This document shows, piece by piece, positions 1-10,947 of a stretch of 64,000 bases of DNA. The position numbers and the translations under genes were made by a program. The notes under the pieces are model-generated. The model was given only the letters and a program-made list of their open reading frames with translations, searched no databases and was not told the DNA's origin. This DNA is from Glandiceps talaboti (Eukaryota > Hemichordata > Enteropneusta > Spengelidae). The stretch is from contig NC_135566.1 of assembly GCF_964340395.1 (NCBI RefSeq), positions 3,116,501 to 3,180,500 on the forward strand, in the 5' to 3' direction. The first letter of the stretch is position 1; every line of letters begins with the position of its first letter.

Positions 1-299
1 GTAAAATAACACTGTAACAACATAGCACTGTAAAATAACACTATAACAACATGGCATTATGAAATAATACCATGACATTGTTTCATATGATTATAGCATG
101 GTACTATTAAAGAAGTGCGTCTGGTAACCTACAGATCTGGAACACCAAAGGGATTAGCATATGTGGACTATAATAATGAGGTAATATTGAGAATTTAATA
201 GTGAGGTAATATTTTAATATAATTTGAATTTGATAAGGAGGTGTTGAGAATTTGATGAGTGGAATTTGATAATAAGGCAATAGTGAGAATTGATAATTT

Positions 300-440
300 G
301 ATAATATTGTGATGTTGATAATGAGATGATATTGTGATGTTGATAATGAGATGATATTGTGATGTTGATAATGAGATAATATTGTGATGTTGATGAGAAA
401 GTGTTGTGATGTTGATAATGAGGTAATATTGTTATTTTGA
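300..440. repeat. 25-bp minisatellite in SART3 intron
   Basis: The unit gatgttgataatgagatgat plus attgt repeats about five times with small changes. It lies in the intron upstream of the first visible SART3 exon. The rest of 1-640 is AT-rich intron with CATAGCACTGTAAAAT-like short repeats at the very start. Confidence 0.75.
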
Positions 441-640
441 TGTTAATTTTTATAATTTCATAATGGGGTAGCACAGAAAATTTGATGAGATAATTTTTAG
501 CCTTTGATGAAGTCATGTGGGAAATACACAAATAAACATACAAAAGACAAAAACATATAGTATTTACATGTATGCTGTCAATCATTCACTACAGGGACAA
601 AATATTCATATACTTTTGTATAAATTCCATTATATCACAG

Positions 641-1835
641 GAAGATGCTTCAAAAGCTGTGTTAGCCACTGATGGAAGCCAGATGGGTGAACACAAGATA
701 AGTGTTGCCATTAGTAACCCACCAGTCAGAAAACAAAAGAGAGGTACCACACTTGAAGAGGACCTTTTAGAACTACCCAAGGGACCAATGAGAGGGTAGG
801 TTAATCTTCTGCCAAATTAGCATATTCTTGTTTTATGCAAGTTTTAATATATTTCCTGACAAGAATCAATAAAGTTTTATTGTATTGTATTGTATTGTAT
901 TGTATATGCTAATTAATTCCAAAAAAGTGTGAGAACAAAGAAATGATAATGAAATATGTAACTGAAGCACCAACTGACATTGGATATGCAAATGAAGCAC
1001 CAATTGACATTGGATATGTAAATGAAGCCCCAAAATGTCATCAGCCAATAAAGCCAGATTGAAGATGCATATCACTCTTACACAAAACAACATTTTTATG
1101 GGTTTTTAAAGATCATTCATGACAGTGTCATGTTCACTTCTTTAAAACTCATACTTGTAAAACACTCGTACTATAGTGAGACATCGAGATTGCTGTAATA
1201 ATTTCAATGAAAAATAGAGTGGCATTTCCCTATATGAACTGAAGTGGGTTTGTAGCACTGTTTGCTCTTTGGGCCTTTTGGCCTTATTGTTGTGAAATAA
1301 ATTGATTGATTGCAATCATTTGTTACTTCATCAGGGAATGTAGAGTAGCTGTAAACTTACATGAGTAATAGAATTAAGGGAGAAGTGTTTAAAGGCCCAC
1401 TTTATATTAGGATTAAAATTTAGTTCTGAAAAACAGTTTTCTGAGAACGATAGAAAAACTTGACCACAGCAAACAAATAACCCTATCTAATCCATATGGC
1501 TCCATTGACAAAAACACTAATGTGGGACTCTGGGACTGAATCATGGGCCTTTAGGGAATCAGTAGGTACACATTCTAACCATATATCCACATCACTCAGC
1601 TAAGTGTAAAGCAATCTTTGTAATTTCTTTCAGGCCTGGCTTTGGTCCACGTGGTAAAGGAAGAACGCAATTAGCATTCATGCCTCGAGCTCTCAAGAAA
1701 CCACAGACAGCAACCCAAGCAGCATCACGTGTGGATGATGGTGACAAGCAGCAACATAGTAGAAGTAGTAGTGATAGTCAGAGTAGTACTGCCAAGAAGA
1801 TGAGCAATGCTGACTTTGCTAAACTGTTTTTTTAG
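641..1835 (+). CDS. SART3: SART3, last two coding exons (3' end of gene)
   Basis: SART3 is an RNA-binding recycling factor for U4/U6 snRNPs; the rest of the gene lies left of the window. Two coding exons are seen: 641-795 and 1634-1835 (stop TAG 1833-1835), joined in phase 2 across a GT-AG intron. The first encodes the end of the second RRM, including KISVAISNPP before a basic stretch. The last encodes the family's conserved tail: a GPRGKGRTQLAFMPRAL block, a Ser-rich linker and the terminal MSNADFAKLFF, very close to the vertebrate C-terminus (PRALQ..., KMSNADFAKLFL). These short motifs are diagnostic, so identity is secure although only about 118 residues are present. An AATAAA at 1889-1894 is a suitable poly(A) signal. 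Confidence 0.93.
840..1633. other. SART3 intron with LINE-like tails
   Basis: The intron holds a (TTGTA)n run following AATAAAGTTTTATTG (865-905). A second tail-like segment at about 1250-1312 (TTTGGGCCTTTTGGCCTTATTG, then AATAAATTGATTGATTG) resembles the 3' ends of CR1-like LINEs. Two copies of a short repeat (GAAGCACCAAYTGACATTGG) lie at 962-1015. No coding sequence was seen. Confidence 0.4.
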
Positions 1836-3821
1836 ATTGTGATTTCATTTATTGGGATTTCTTTTTATTAAAGTTTTTAAGAATACTTAATAAAGTTTTA
1901 AGTACAAGTAAGTAAGGTGTAGTTAGTGTATGGATGAATGAATACAACCTGTCTGTGATAATATGCAGTGCAGTGAAGTGATGGTGTCAAAATTTGGTGT
2001 GTTTGCAAGTTTGTAAGAAAATAGAGGAAAATGTAACACAGGCATTAGAAGGGAATTCTCTACAAGAGCTGGTAAGATTATTACTACCATATTATTAGCA
2101 TCCACCAAGTTGTTTGACACAACTGACCAATCAGCAAGCATGAATAAGTATGTACGTTAACAACAGTGAAATTTAGTAGTACAATAATGGAACTTTGAGA
2201 TTTTCATATTTTGGTTGTTATGTTTGAACACCAACAAAGCTGACAAATGAAATAGGTATGAGAGATTAGCAGCATGTCTGGAGTGAATACCCACAAGTTT
2301 AGCCTACCAACTGGGAATACATTGCAGTTGGTAGCAGTCAAAACATGTTGATTGTTGTTACATGTACCTAGACTCAGGATAGACCTCTTGAGATGTGAAG
2401 CAATGAGGTATAACTTTCTTTCGTATAGGCTTACATATAATGATTAGCAAGGGTCTGGGCAGTTTTTTTAAATCGAAAAACGTGGGCAGGAAATATATCC
2501 ACAGTTGTACCATAGGAGGTACCATAGCGAACAAAGATGGAGACTTGTACTACTATGTTGCGCAGTTCTTGGAGCATGTATATTTCCAGTATGGCGTGTC
2601 AAAATTGGACTAATATATACTTGAAATGCCACGCGTTTCTCTTGAATTCGTCCGTATCCTTCTTGAATCAATCGTATTCCTGTAGAAATTGCGAACGTCG
2701 TTTGTCGGGCACTTTGGAACACTGATTAGTGAGGGATCCGTAGTTTTGAGCGGAAACCCCTGAATGTTGAAAATCTCACAGTTATTGCCGCTAATTTCCA
2801 CTATTTTACGTTATTTTTTAATTTTCAATCCTACACATGGTTCCCCTCCAAGTGAAACCAAAGTATGAATAAAAGAACAGTTCTTGATAGGTTGGCAAAG
2901 ATGCAGTGTAGCTTTTTCTAGATGTTGCTACTCTTACGTCAAATCTCAAATCGCTTACAGTAGTTACATGTCGATAATGAAATATATGAGCAAGTTTTTT
3001 TACAATGTTGTATCCCATGTAATTCATAAGAATATTAAGGCAAAATGACCACGACATGGCCCAGTAATTATATGTTGCCCATGTGTCGACCAGTCAAATT
3101 ACATGTATCAGGGAAAGAAATGTTTACTTACTACGTATATTATATATTGGAAACGTGTTTTCTACCAATAATATTTCATGTTTCCACTCAAACCTAGAAT
3201 TGATATTGTAAGTATGTGTTGTTGAATTCATCACGAAGTCCACTTCAGCAACAAATGGTGCTGCTTTGGCTGTGTGTACCGTTTATGCAAATGAGGAGAC
3301 AGCTGGTCTAAGCATTACGGTTATTATAGTGGTTTGATTTTTCTTTTATTTCGACAACACGATGAGACCTTTATGTAATGTACTTGGAAACGTGGTGGTT
3401 TTACTCTTATTGAAAATGGTCGTGTGAATTCAAAGGTGAACAACCGGTAACTGGGATCATACATCATTTCTGTGAGTCGTGAGATCTCTTCAGCCATTGA
3501 TCAGGAGTACTGCTATTCAGTTGACTGCATTTGTAGTGCGTCACTGCGGATGATGGAAGTCTGTGTGGTTTCGAAGGGGTTACGTGTAATTTATTGACGT
3601 TTGGGCGCATTACCTGACCTCATGGATCAACACATCGTGATTTTATGTTAAAACAGAATGACAGAGAGCGATATATAAACGATATTCAGAAACTCGATGT
3701 CACCTTTAAATTTGTAGGTAACTGATATTGTCTAGGTGATGAAGTAAGTGACGTATTTATGTGTATCAAGATTGTTTTTGTATCATACTGACTGGCCAGT
3801 ACAATATTTGTATCCCAATAT
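1836..3821. other. Intergenic, SART3 to GT14 gene
   Basis: No exon could be supported. From about 2500 to 3700 the sequence has more CpG than its surroundings and probably holds the promoter and 5' untranslated region of the glycosyltransferase gene. Short ORFs at 2468-2801 on both strands have no recognised motif. Confidence 0.4.
1889..1894 (+). terminator. Poly(A) signal of SART3
   Basis: AATAAA lies 54 nt after the SART3 stop codon. A second AT-rich hexamer (ATTAAA, about 1868) precedes it. No other gene end is nearby. Confidence 0.6.
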
Positions 3822-5408
3822 TTGAAACATTGCGTAATTTGGTGGAAACGACCTGGAATTTATCTAACGTTTGCCATGTTGGTAAAACACGTTTTCCGCA
3901 TTCTGATGGTGGCAAATATGGTTGGACTTCTTTATCTAGTGTTGTATCCACTACCACAGGAAACTAAACCTCTGTATGGGATATACCGAAATCAACTCGA
4001 AAAGAGAAGATGGAAACACGCACATGATTTTCATCAACACAACCACAGTGGATTGAACACGAGTTACCATGGCAACGCCACTATTCGACACAAGGGTTTA
4101 CTCGCTAAAATTCGAGTTCCAAAATCCAAACAAATATCGCGACCAACGACTCCACTGTTTAATTCGGTCAGTGCCACCTGTGTCAATCTATCACTGGGTA
4201 CAGCTGATGAAGGCTTTGTTAATTTCATTCGCGATATGCGGAAAAGGCGTGTGACACACGATAGTGAGTTTTTACGTCTTACCGACAACTGCACCGACTT
4301 CAAAACTTTTCGAGGTTATCATTTAAAACCATTGTCAAACGAGGAAGCAAACTTTCCTATAGCTTACGGTATATACGTTTATAAATCCGCACATCAAGTT
4401 GAACAACTTTTACGTACAATTTATATGCCACAGAATTATTATTGTATTCATGTTGATGCAAAGGCTCCCAAACTCCTACACTCTGCGTTAACAGATGTTG
4501 CTGGTTGCTTTGACAACGTGTTTGTTGTGCCAGATCCAGTCCTAGTTCCTTATCGGTCAATTGGTCTTCTTGAAGCTGAAAAGAAGTGTATTAAACTTTT
4601 GTTACAATTCGATAGCTGGAAATATTATATCAACCTAGCTGGACAAGAATTCCCCTTGCGTACCAACTTAGAAATCGTTCGTATATTGCAATTGATGAAA
4701 GACAAAAGTGATGTCGGCAGTATACCGTCGGTGGCGTCCTATCGACAAGATTTTGTGCACGTCATTGAGAATGGCCACCTGTTGATGACAGATGAAAGAA
4801 GATCTGCTATCCCGCCACATAATTTAATATTATACTATGGAGAAGCTCATGTTATTCTCAGTAGAGCTTTTGTGAAATTTATGACAGAAAATTACAAAGC
4901 TTTATCGTTGCTGAAATGGCTAAACGGTACAGACACACCGGAGGAACACTTTTATTCCACTTTGAACCGTTTACCGGAGGCACCTGGATCATTTTCCAGT
5001 CACAGTTGGTCATTGGCCCGAGCAAAACTTTGGGACAACACCGCTAGCAATGGAGGCGTTCGTTGCCATGGCAAATACATTCATGATATCTGTATTTTGA
5101 CCACAGGAGATTTGCCATGGTTGCTACGGCAACCATTCATTTTTGCCAACAAGTTCCATGTAGATTTCGACCCCTTAGCATTAGACTGCCTCGAAGAAAT
5201 CATCGGATATAGAACTTTACACCCATTATCCCAGAATATGAAAATATACAAGGAATTTACAGCTGAGAGAACAATTGGAAACTGTATGGATATGACTGAA
5301 ACATACTTGAGATCAGATTTACTGTTTCAACTAGCTGGTTGTGCCATTGAATACAGTTATAGTAGATTTCAAAACATTATACAAAGTATTATAGAATATC
5401 AAATTTAA
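3822..5408 (+). CDS. Core-2-type beta-1,6-N-acetylglucosaminyltransferase (GT14, GCNT1/3-like)
   Basis: A 528-residue single-exon ORF. Residues 24-44 form one hydrophobic segment after a short basic tail, the type II anchor of a Golgi enzyme; a start at Met19 (3876) would give an equally normal cytoplasmic tail. The stem has N-glycosylation sequons (NTS, NAT). The GT14 catalytic domain runs from about 178 to 460: FPIAYGIYVYKSAHQ and IYMPQNYYCIHVDAKAP (200-216), YINLAGQEFPLRTNLEIVR (269-287), GEAHVILSRAF (340-350), TPEEHFYSTL (372-381, containing the expected catalytic acidic position of the family), then HDICILTTGDLPWLL and FANKFHVDFD. Cysteines match the conserved set. Family members add GlcNAc in beta-1,6 linkage to core-1 O-glycans or related acceptors; the acceptor cannot be told from sequence. 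Intronless coding is usual for GCNT genes. It could be any GCNT1/3/4 co-orthologue, so no symbol is given. Confidence 0.92.
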   Translation: MKHCVIWWKRPGIYLTFAMLVKHVFRILMVANMVGLLYLVLYPLPQETKPLYGIYRNQLEKRRWKHAHDFHQHNHSGLNTSYHGNATIRHKGLLAKIRVPKSKQISRPTTPLFNSVSATCVNLSLGTADEGFVNFIRDMRKRRVTHDSEFLRLTDNCTDFKTFRGYHLKPLSNEEANFPIAYGIYVYKSAHQVEQLLRTIYMPQNYYCIHVDAKAPKLLHSALTDVAGCFDNVFVVPDPVLVPYRSIGLLEAEKKCIKLLLQFDSWKYYINLAGQEFPLRTNLEIVRILQLMKDKSDVGSIPSVASYRQDFVHVIENGHLLMTDERRSAIPPHNLILYYGEAHVILSRAFVKFMTENYKALSLLKWLNGTDTPEEHFYSTLNRLPEAPGSFSSHSWSLARAKLWDNTASNGGVRCHGKYIHDICILTTGDLPWLLRQPFIFANKFHVDFDPLALDCLEEIIGYRTLHPLSQNMKIYKEFTAERTIGNCMDMTETYLRSDLLFQLAGCAIEYSYSRFQNIIQSIIEYQI

Positions 5409-5689
5409 AAAAGATTCACTTGGTGTTAACTTGAACTTTTTTTAAAGATAGTTTGTCATCTTATTGTAGATTTCATCATAACCATTTGACATTGTGGAAG
5501 ACGTTGTGGAAATGTAAAGGGCAGTACAGGCTGTAATTTTGTGGTCTTTGGTTTTTACTTTTGTTTCCTATTGAAAGACATAATATTCAAACATTAGTAA
5601 CACATTGGATTATGTGCGGTAACTGATAAGGTCTCATAAGGAATTCCAGTATTATGTTTTGAAAAAAATGACAGTGACACATTTTAAAC

Positions 5690-5990
5690 TCCAAATCATC
5701 TTTTTTTTAAAAATCAAACTCTTAAGTTTCAAGAAAGACATGAAGACTCATCTTTTTGCATTTTAACTACTTTTTTTTGTTATTTTTATTTTCTTTGCCC
5801 TTATTTTCACAACTGTGTATTAGATTCAGGCACTAGTATTTTCAATTGATTGATTTTAAGTCGCACTTTTGAAGCTGCTTTGTGTTTGAGTTACATTGTT
5901 GAGTATGACATTCCTAAATAAGTTTCAGTTTGTATTGTTTTCTTTTTGTTTTGTACACTGAGTCCCAATTGCAGACTATGCCATTTAGAG
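5690..5990 (+). mobile_element. LINE 3'-end remnant
   Basis: One frame reads LLSFKKDMKTHLFAF then stop (about 5719-5766), the typical last residues of a CR1/L2/Jockey-type reverse-transcriptase ORF (SFK..LKTHLF). The following T-rich stretch could be the element's 3' UTR. It lies in or just beyond the 3' UTR of the GT14 gene. No RT core is left. Confidence 0.4.
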
Positions 5991-8379
5991 GCCAAGTTTC
6001 AATTTACTTGATAAGTTCAACTAGAGGGCACACTGGTCCACAGTCAAGCATATGGTGAGCACATCACTTGATAGGGTACATAATGTATGAGTAGAAATCT
6101 GTAAGATACCTATAGTACATTTTCCATTCCCAAGATGCATTGCGTGAGAGAACATCGCTGATGTTGTTTTTTGTTACATTTAGTCTTGTTTTGTCTATTA
6201 CATTTGAAATAACATTTTCATCATGAAATGATGGCAAGACGTGTTGACCGTTTCGATTATGAGTGATTTTATAGAACAAAGACTAAACACCATCAATGAC
6301 AGGATTTTACTGGTAAACCCCAGGGTATGGTCAGGTGACAATCATCCCCCAGAGTAACACGTGCAAACCCCTCAGCTCGTACACAATACATGGCGGTGTG
6401 GAGAAACGTGCAATGCATCTTGGTATTGACAACAGGTCTATTTCTGATACACACCTCTATCATTCATATCATCCATTCAGAAGTTTTTGAGAACATAGGA
6501 GCACAACAAACAATACTGAGGGTTGAATATTTTTTTAATAAAAGTGACGTCGTTATAAAGTGCAACTATTACTATCTGCTATAGTAAAAATGGCAAGAAA
6601 ACATGCATCTCACATCAAAATTAGTTTTCAAAAAGTCAGTGTCAAAATTCCGTAATTCTTAAATGGCAAATCAATGGTTACAATAAATGTCAAATACTGT
6701 GCCTCAAAGACTGTTTGTAATGCTGACAATGGTAACAGCTTTCTCATAACCCTGATAAATTGTATAAAAACTTTCAAATTTTAGTAGACTCTGGCAGTGA
6801 GGAATGGCAGCTTTTAAACTGATGATTAGTACTTGTACATGCCATAGGGTAATTTTAAGTTAATCAATCTCTTTGGTAAATACTCTAGAGGACTGGTGGT
6901 GTATGCTAGTGGTGCATCACTATACTATATTAGTAGACAAACATTATAACATCATCACAAACCACAGGCTCTTTTACAGCACCGTCGAAACATGCTGTAA
7001 GAACAGGCATTATTTCGAAGTGTAGCAGAAGAAAGAACAACTCTGGTTTGCAAGAATGCATTATAATGGCAAAAGCCAAATAAAAAGCTACTATTTTGCA
7101 AAGACAATATATTTATTGGACAGTACAATATATTTATTTTGAAAAAGTAATTTACCATTCCAATGTAAAGTATAGTTTACTGTCCTATTGATTCTTGGAA
7201 CCATGAACAATATATATTCCAATATATTTATTTGTATCAGACAGTTACTGCCAATAATACTTGCCCTCTACAATTGAAATTTCAAGGCTCAAACTTGCAC
7301 TACAACTAAATAAGAAAAACAAGAGTGTACTATAAATATATCAAGTATATCTACATGTATTTACAATTCTAAAGGTATCCCTTTTATTGAAAAGTTGTTA
7401 GAACAGTAGTATTGCAGATAGCAATAATTAGGCATTATTATTAGTAATTATAGTTAATATACTTAGATGTTCAATTTATCAAATCATCCCTTCTGTTATC
7501 AGGGTTCTAAATCTTTGCATAAACATTGTATTCTAAATCACAATTACAGTAAGGTCTCAAGGCAGTGTTTGCAAAAACTTTCAATTTTAAACTTCAACTT
7601 CCATATCTTATTTGCCATTATCACATCATGGAATTATAGAAAATTGGCAGGGTACACCTAGTTAAGTAAATGTTCATACACAAATGTGTTATGTTTCAAA
7701 AAAAGATAAACAAATTATAAAAAAAATAATAATAATTTGGTCCTTTACCATTTGCATTTGTCATTTTATTAAATTCAACACAAAATGAAAACAAAAAAAG
7801 TGAAAAACAATCCAAACATTGCACATATTCTATTTTAACATTCATGGCACTATGAAAGAAAAGTCATATTTTCTTTACATCTCTCTCTCACATATGTACA
7901 TCCCCAATATTTCCAGAACGTTTGGGTATTGTACATTTGGTGAGTTTATCAGTTTGATTTGGGGCACAAAACCTGTTTTTATATTTTCATATATAAGAAT
8001 ATTCAGAATAACAATTCTATAGTAACTGAATATTTGGCAGTGATATGAGATCATGTTCAATAATTTTGAAATTACTTTAAGTCATGTAATGGGAAGGATA
8101 GATTGTCAAAGTAGTAGTAAGTGATAATAATAATATTACTTCATTACTTAAGATATTAATCCCCATACTTTTTCCCAATAATGTTAAACATTTAGTTTGC
8201 ATTGTGAAGGTGTACACTACCGTGTTGCAATAGGAAGAAGAGGACAGATGAAATGATAGTGTATTATCATTTATACCACATTCTCAAAACTGCTTTGCTA
8301 CACATGCATTGACCAATCACATTGAATCACTCCACACAGGAAATGACATCACACAAGGCATAATGATGGCTCAATGCAA
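5991..8379. other. Intergenic, GT14 gene to the minus-strand gene
   Basis: AT-rich DNA between two convergent gene ends, so it holds both 3' UTRs. A minus-strand AATAAA (plus TTTATT at 7765-7770) is a candidate end for the next gene. A short hydrophobic ORF at 6390-6584 has no supporting motif. Nothing else was recognised. Confidence 0.4.
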
Positions 8380-10785
8380 TTAAATCAAATTTTCAAATTC
8401 TCCAAACTGACGGAATTCCTCTGCAGCCATGATTTCCGGCTCATTTTCCTGTGCCTCAAGGTAGGACACATTCCTTGATAGTTGCTTGGATTTAGATTTC
8501 TTCATCTTCTTCTCATCTTCCTTGTTTTCTTCAGGAATGGAGATCCCACTGTCGTCATTGCTGATTTAAAGATAAAAATAGCAAAAACACACAATTTAGA
8601 CAGGAATCCGTTAGAATCACTGATAGGGATTTGATAGATAGGATAGAACAGAATACAGTGAAAATCATGACACCTGAAATAAAACATTGTCTGGCTCTAC
8701 AAAAATCTTACCACCATAGCTACATTTTATCATTTGACTTGACAAGTAACTCAGAGATGTTGCTAAATCTTATCGTCTAGCATGACAAGAAGTACAATTG
8801 TTACATTTTAGTCAACTGCCTGTCTAAAAAATATCAGTCTGAGAATGAACAAGCCAATGTTAGGTTTACCTTCTTTTGTTGTCCATGTGTGTTTAACTGA
8901 TAAATCATAAAGGTAGCTCACTGTACGTGCAAAGAAAGTGTAGCAATGTTGGTTAAGGTGTAGTGGCGCCAGACTATTACAGAAGCAAAGTTGGTACGAT
9001 TTTGTCATTCAGGACGATAAAATGTAGCAATTTTAGTAAGATATTTGTCCAGGCAGGCAATGTTTTGTTTCAGGTTTTGTAATTTTCATTGTAAATGATA
9101 TGAGATATGATATAATAAATGATAACTTCCCTACCAAAATATGCTATCACAACGAATTACATGTAACACACAAAATTGTAATATTTATAAATATTCAAAC
9201 TTCAGTTGCATACTCACCCATTTTCGTCTTGTTTTTCAATAGAGTCACTCAAACTTTGGGCCATTTTTTCCAACTCCTGCTTTCCACTTGATATGGCAGT
9301 GACTCTTTGATTAAACTGAGATGTCAGCTCTTCTAACTCTCTGATGTACTGGTTAGGACTTGACTCTAGTTTAAACCTAGTGAATTTACACAAATCAGGA
9401 AAAAGTCAAAAATACACCTTAGAAGAACTGGTACATTTTAGTAGAAACAAAGTTTAAAGGGGAACAAAGGCAATGCTGATTTTATCTTAGCTCCATTTGT
9501 TGTGCTTCGGGACCCAGACAATCCTTGTCACCATTGAATTCTACCAGTACTTCACACGACTTCTCTAAAACAAAGTCTGGAGCTAAGCACCAATCATTTT
9601 AATGATTTAATTCATTATTTCAGGGCTATAGTAACATTTTCTGTAGATCGTATTTTGCATACCAAAAATATGTTACTAGTAGTTATATTTTCATGATTTG
9701 CAAAAACCACCCATAATGATCTCATGCCACAATATACTTTTTTTGCTCTATGTCCTGAGTAGATTATCATATCAACTTTTCATTTATTTTCTCTTAATCT
9801 TACCTGCGTGGTGTTTGCTTCCTGTTTCTTGCCTTACGTGAACTGCGACTAGGTGTGGGAGTACGATTTGCAATCCGTTCAGATCGACGTAGTTCCATAA
9901 TAGGGGTGATAGGAGAGCTCAAATCCTGGCCTCTGTACTTACTGAAGCTGCCAACAATACTGTGCATGTTTTCTGGAGTGATGTTTTGTAGTCGTTGTCG
10001 CCTACCACCATTCTTAGGAGTTTTAGGTGACTTGTATGGTGAGGATATCTCAAGTCTCTCTCTTTTGTATCGCTTAGACACTCTCAATTTCTGTCAAGTT
10101 GAAAACATTGTGAGAGAAAATATCACCACTATTATGAACACCATATTTTTTTTCTCCAAAAATGATCAAGAAAACCGTTACATAAACAAAGGGTAATTTA
10201 TTACAACGTTTTATTCTTCGTGTATGCAAACAAAGAGGGGTGTTTAGACGCGATTGTTTATTCTTTTTCGAGATTTTGTGTTATTTTCTTCGAAGCAATT
10301 ATAACATAAGCAAATAACGGGCGCGGACAAGACAAAAACTAAAAACGTGTTCGCATTTATTTATGTAACGATAGCATTCAATACATTGAATACGAATAAA
10401 CAAAAAAAAAATTAATTCTTCACACATCAACGATCGCAGTTAAATCGTTACACATTTTTAAAAAAATCTTTAGTGGTCTGAGGTTTGATCATGAAAGTAT
10501 CACCAACGGTTTGATAAAAGTTAGAACGGCATGGTTACACCCAAGAAAACTTACTGAAGTGAAACGGTTGAAGGCACTTTTAACGGCTTTTCCCTTGCTC
10601 TTTGAGTTATTGCTTTGAAGTGGCAATCGCTCCCGGATTGATTGTCGCAACGACGATTTTCTCGAAAACTGGGAAGGCGATTCATCAATCGGAACATCTG
10701 TGTTTTCCGTCAACATTGCTGTGAATCGTTTTGGTCGCCAGGCTACGCCGACAACGTTAGAATCTTCTGGATTGAAACGCTCCAT
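8380..10785 (-). CDS. Disordered, probably mitotic regulator (PIMREG- or sororin-like), 4 exons
   Basis: Exons 10785-10555, 10090-9804, 9376-9218 and 8560-8380 join in phases 0, 2 and 2 to give 285 aa ending in TAA; an ATG two codons upstream (10791) is an alternative start. The protein is basic and Ser/Pro-rich: RERLPLQSN at 51-59 fits a destruction box (RxxLxxxxN), followed by KAVKSAFNRF. RQRL (108-111) could be a second one, and several SP/TP sites (SPYKSPKTPK, TPIMELRRSERI, TPTPSR) suit CDK. Exon 3 encodes a predicted coiled coil (YIRELEELTSQFNQRVTAI). The tail is lysine-rich and ends EEFRQFGEFENLI. The RLPL...N plus AVKSAF block and the coiled coil recall PIMREG (CATS/RCS1). The extreme C-terminus recalls the sororin domain (EFEAAEQFDLLV). 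Neither match is decisive. The gene model is solid; the identity is open. Confidence 0.7.
8654..9094. mobile_element. Foldback MITE, family B, copy 1
   Basis: Long terminal inverted repeats: the left arm (about 8654-8732) contains ACATTGTCTGGCTC...AAAATCTTACCA...GCTACATTTTATC. The right arm (about 9015-9094) is its imperfect reverse complement. It lies inside an intron of the minus-strand gene. A relative is at 58030-58344. Confidence 0.6.
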
Positions 10786-10947
10786 GTTCATATTATGTTA
10801 TCTTCACTTTCTCTTTTCAAAAGCAGCGGTTATCGATGTACGCATGCACAGTCCCATCTTACCTTTATCACGTGGGTGTCATCTGACCTGAATAAAAAGC
10901 CAATCATAGTCTTCCATTTATGAAGTCATTTCCCTGCTTGTAGCAAA
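10786..10947. promoter_or_regulatory. 162-bp bidirectional promoter between the minus-strand gene and BLMH
   Basis: The two start codons face away from each other with only 162 bp between them. Visible elements: TTCAAA at 10816-10821 (TTTGAA on the minus strand, the CHR cell-cycle element sequence), an E-box CACGTG at 10869-10874 and a CCAAT box at 10900-10904. There is no clear TATA box. CHR plus CCAAT is typical of DREAM/B-MYB-regulated mitotic genes; that reading is an inference. Confidence 0.55.

Noticed and set aside
2468-2801. Overlapping ORFs on both strands upstream of the GT14 gene
   Set aside because: No motif, no convincing splice context and a stop in the best frame. CpG-rich promoter DNA often yields such ORFs.
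6390-6584. 64-aa ORF with signal-peptide-like start
   Set aside because: A single hydrophobic stretch in AT-rich intergenic sequence; nothing conserved was recognised.
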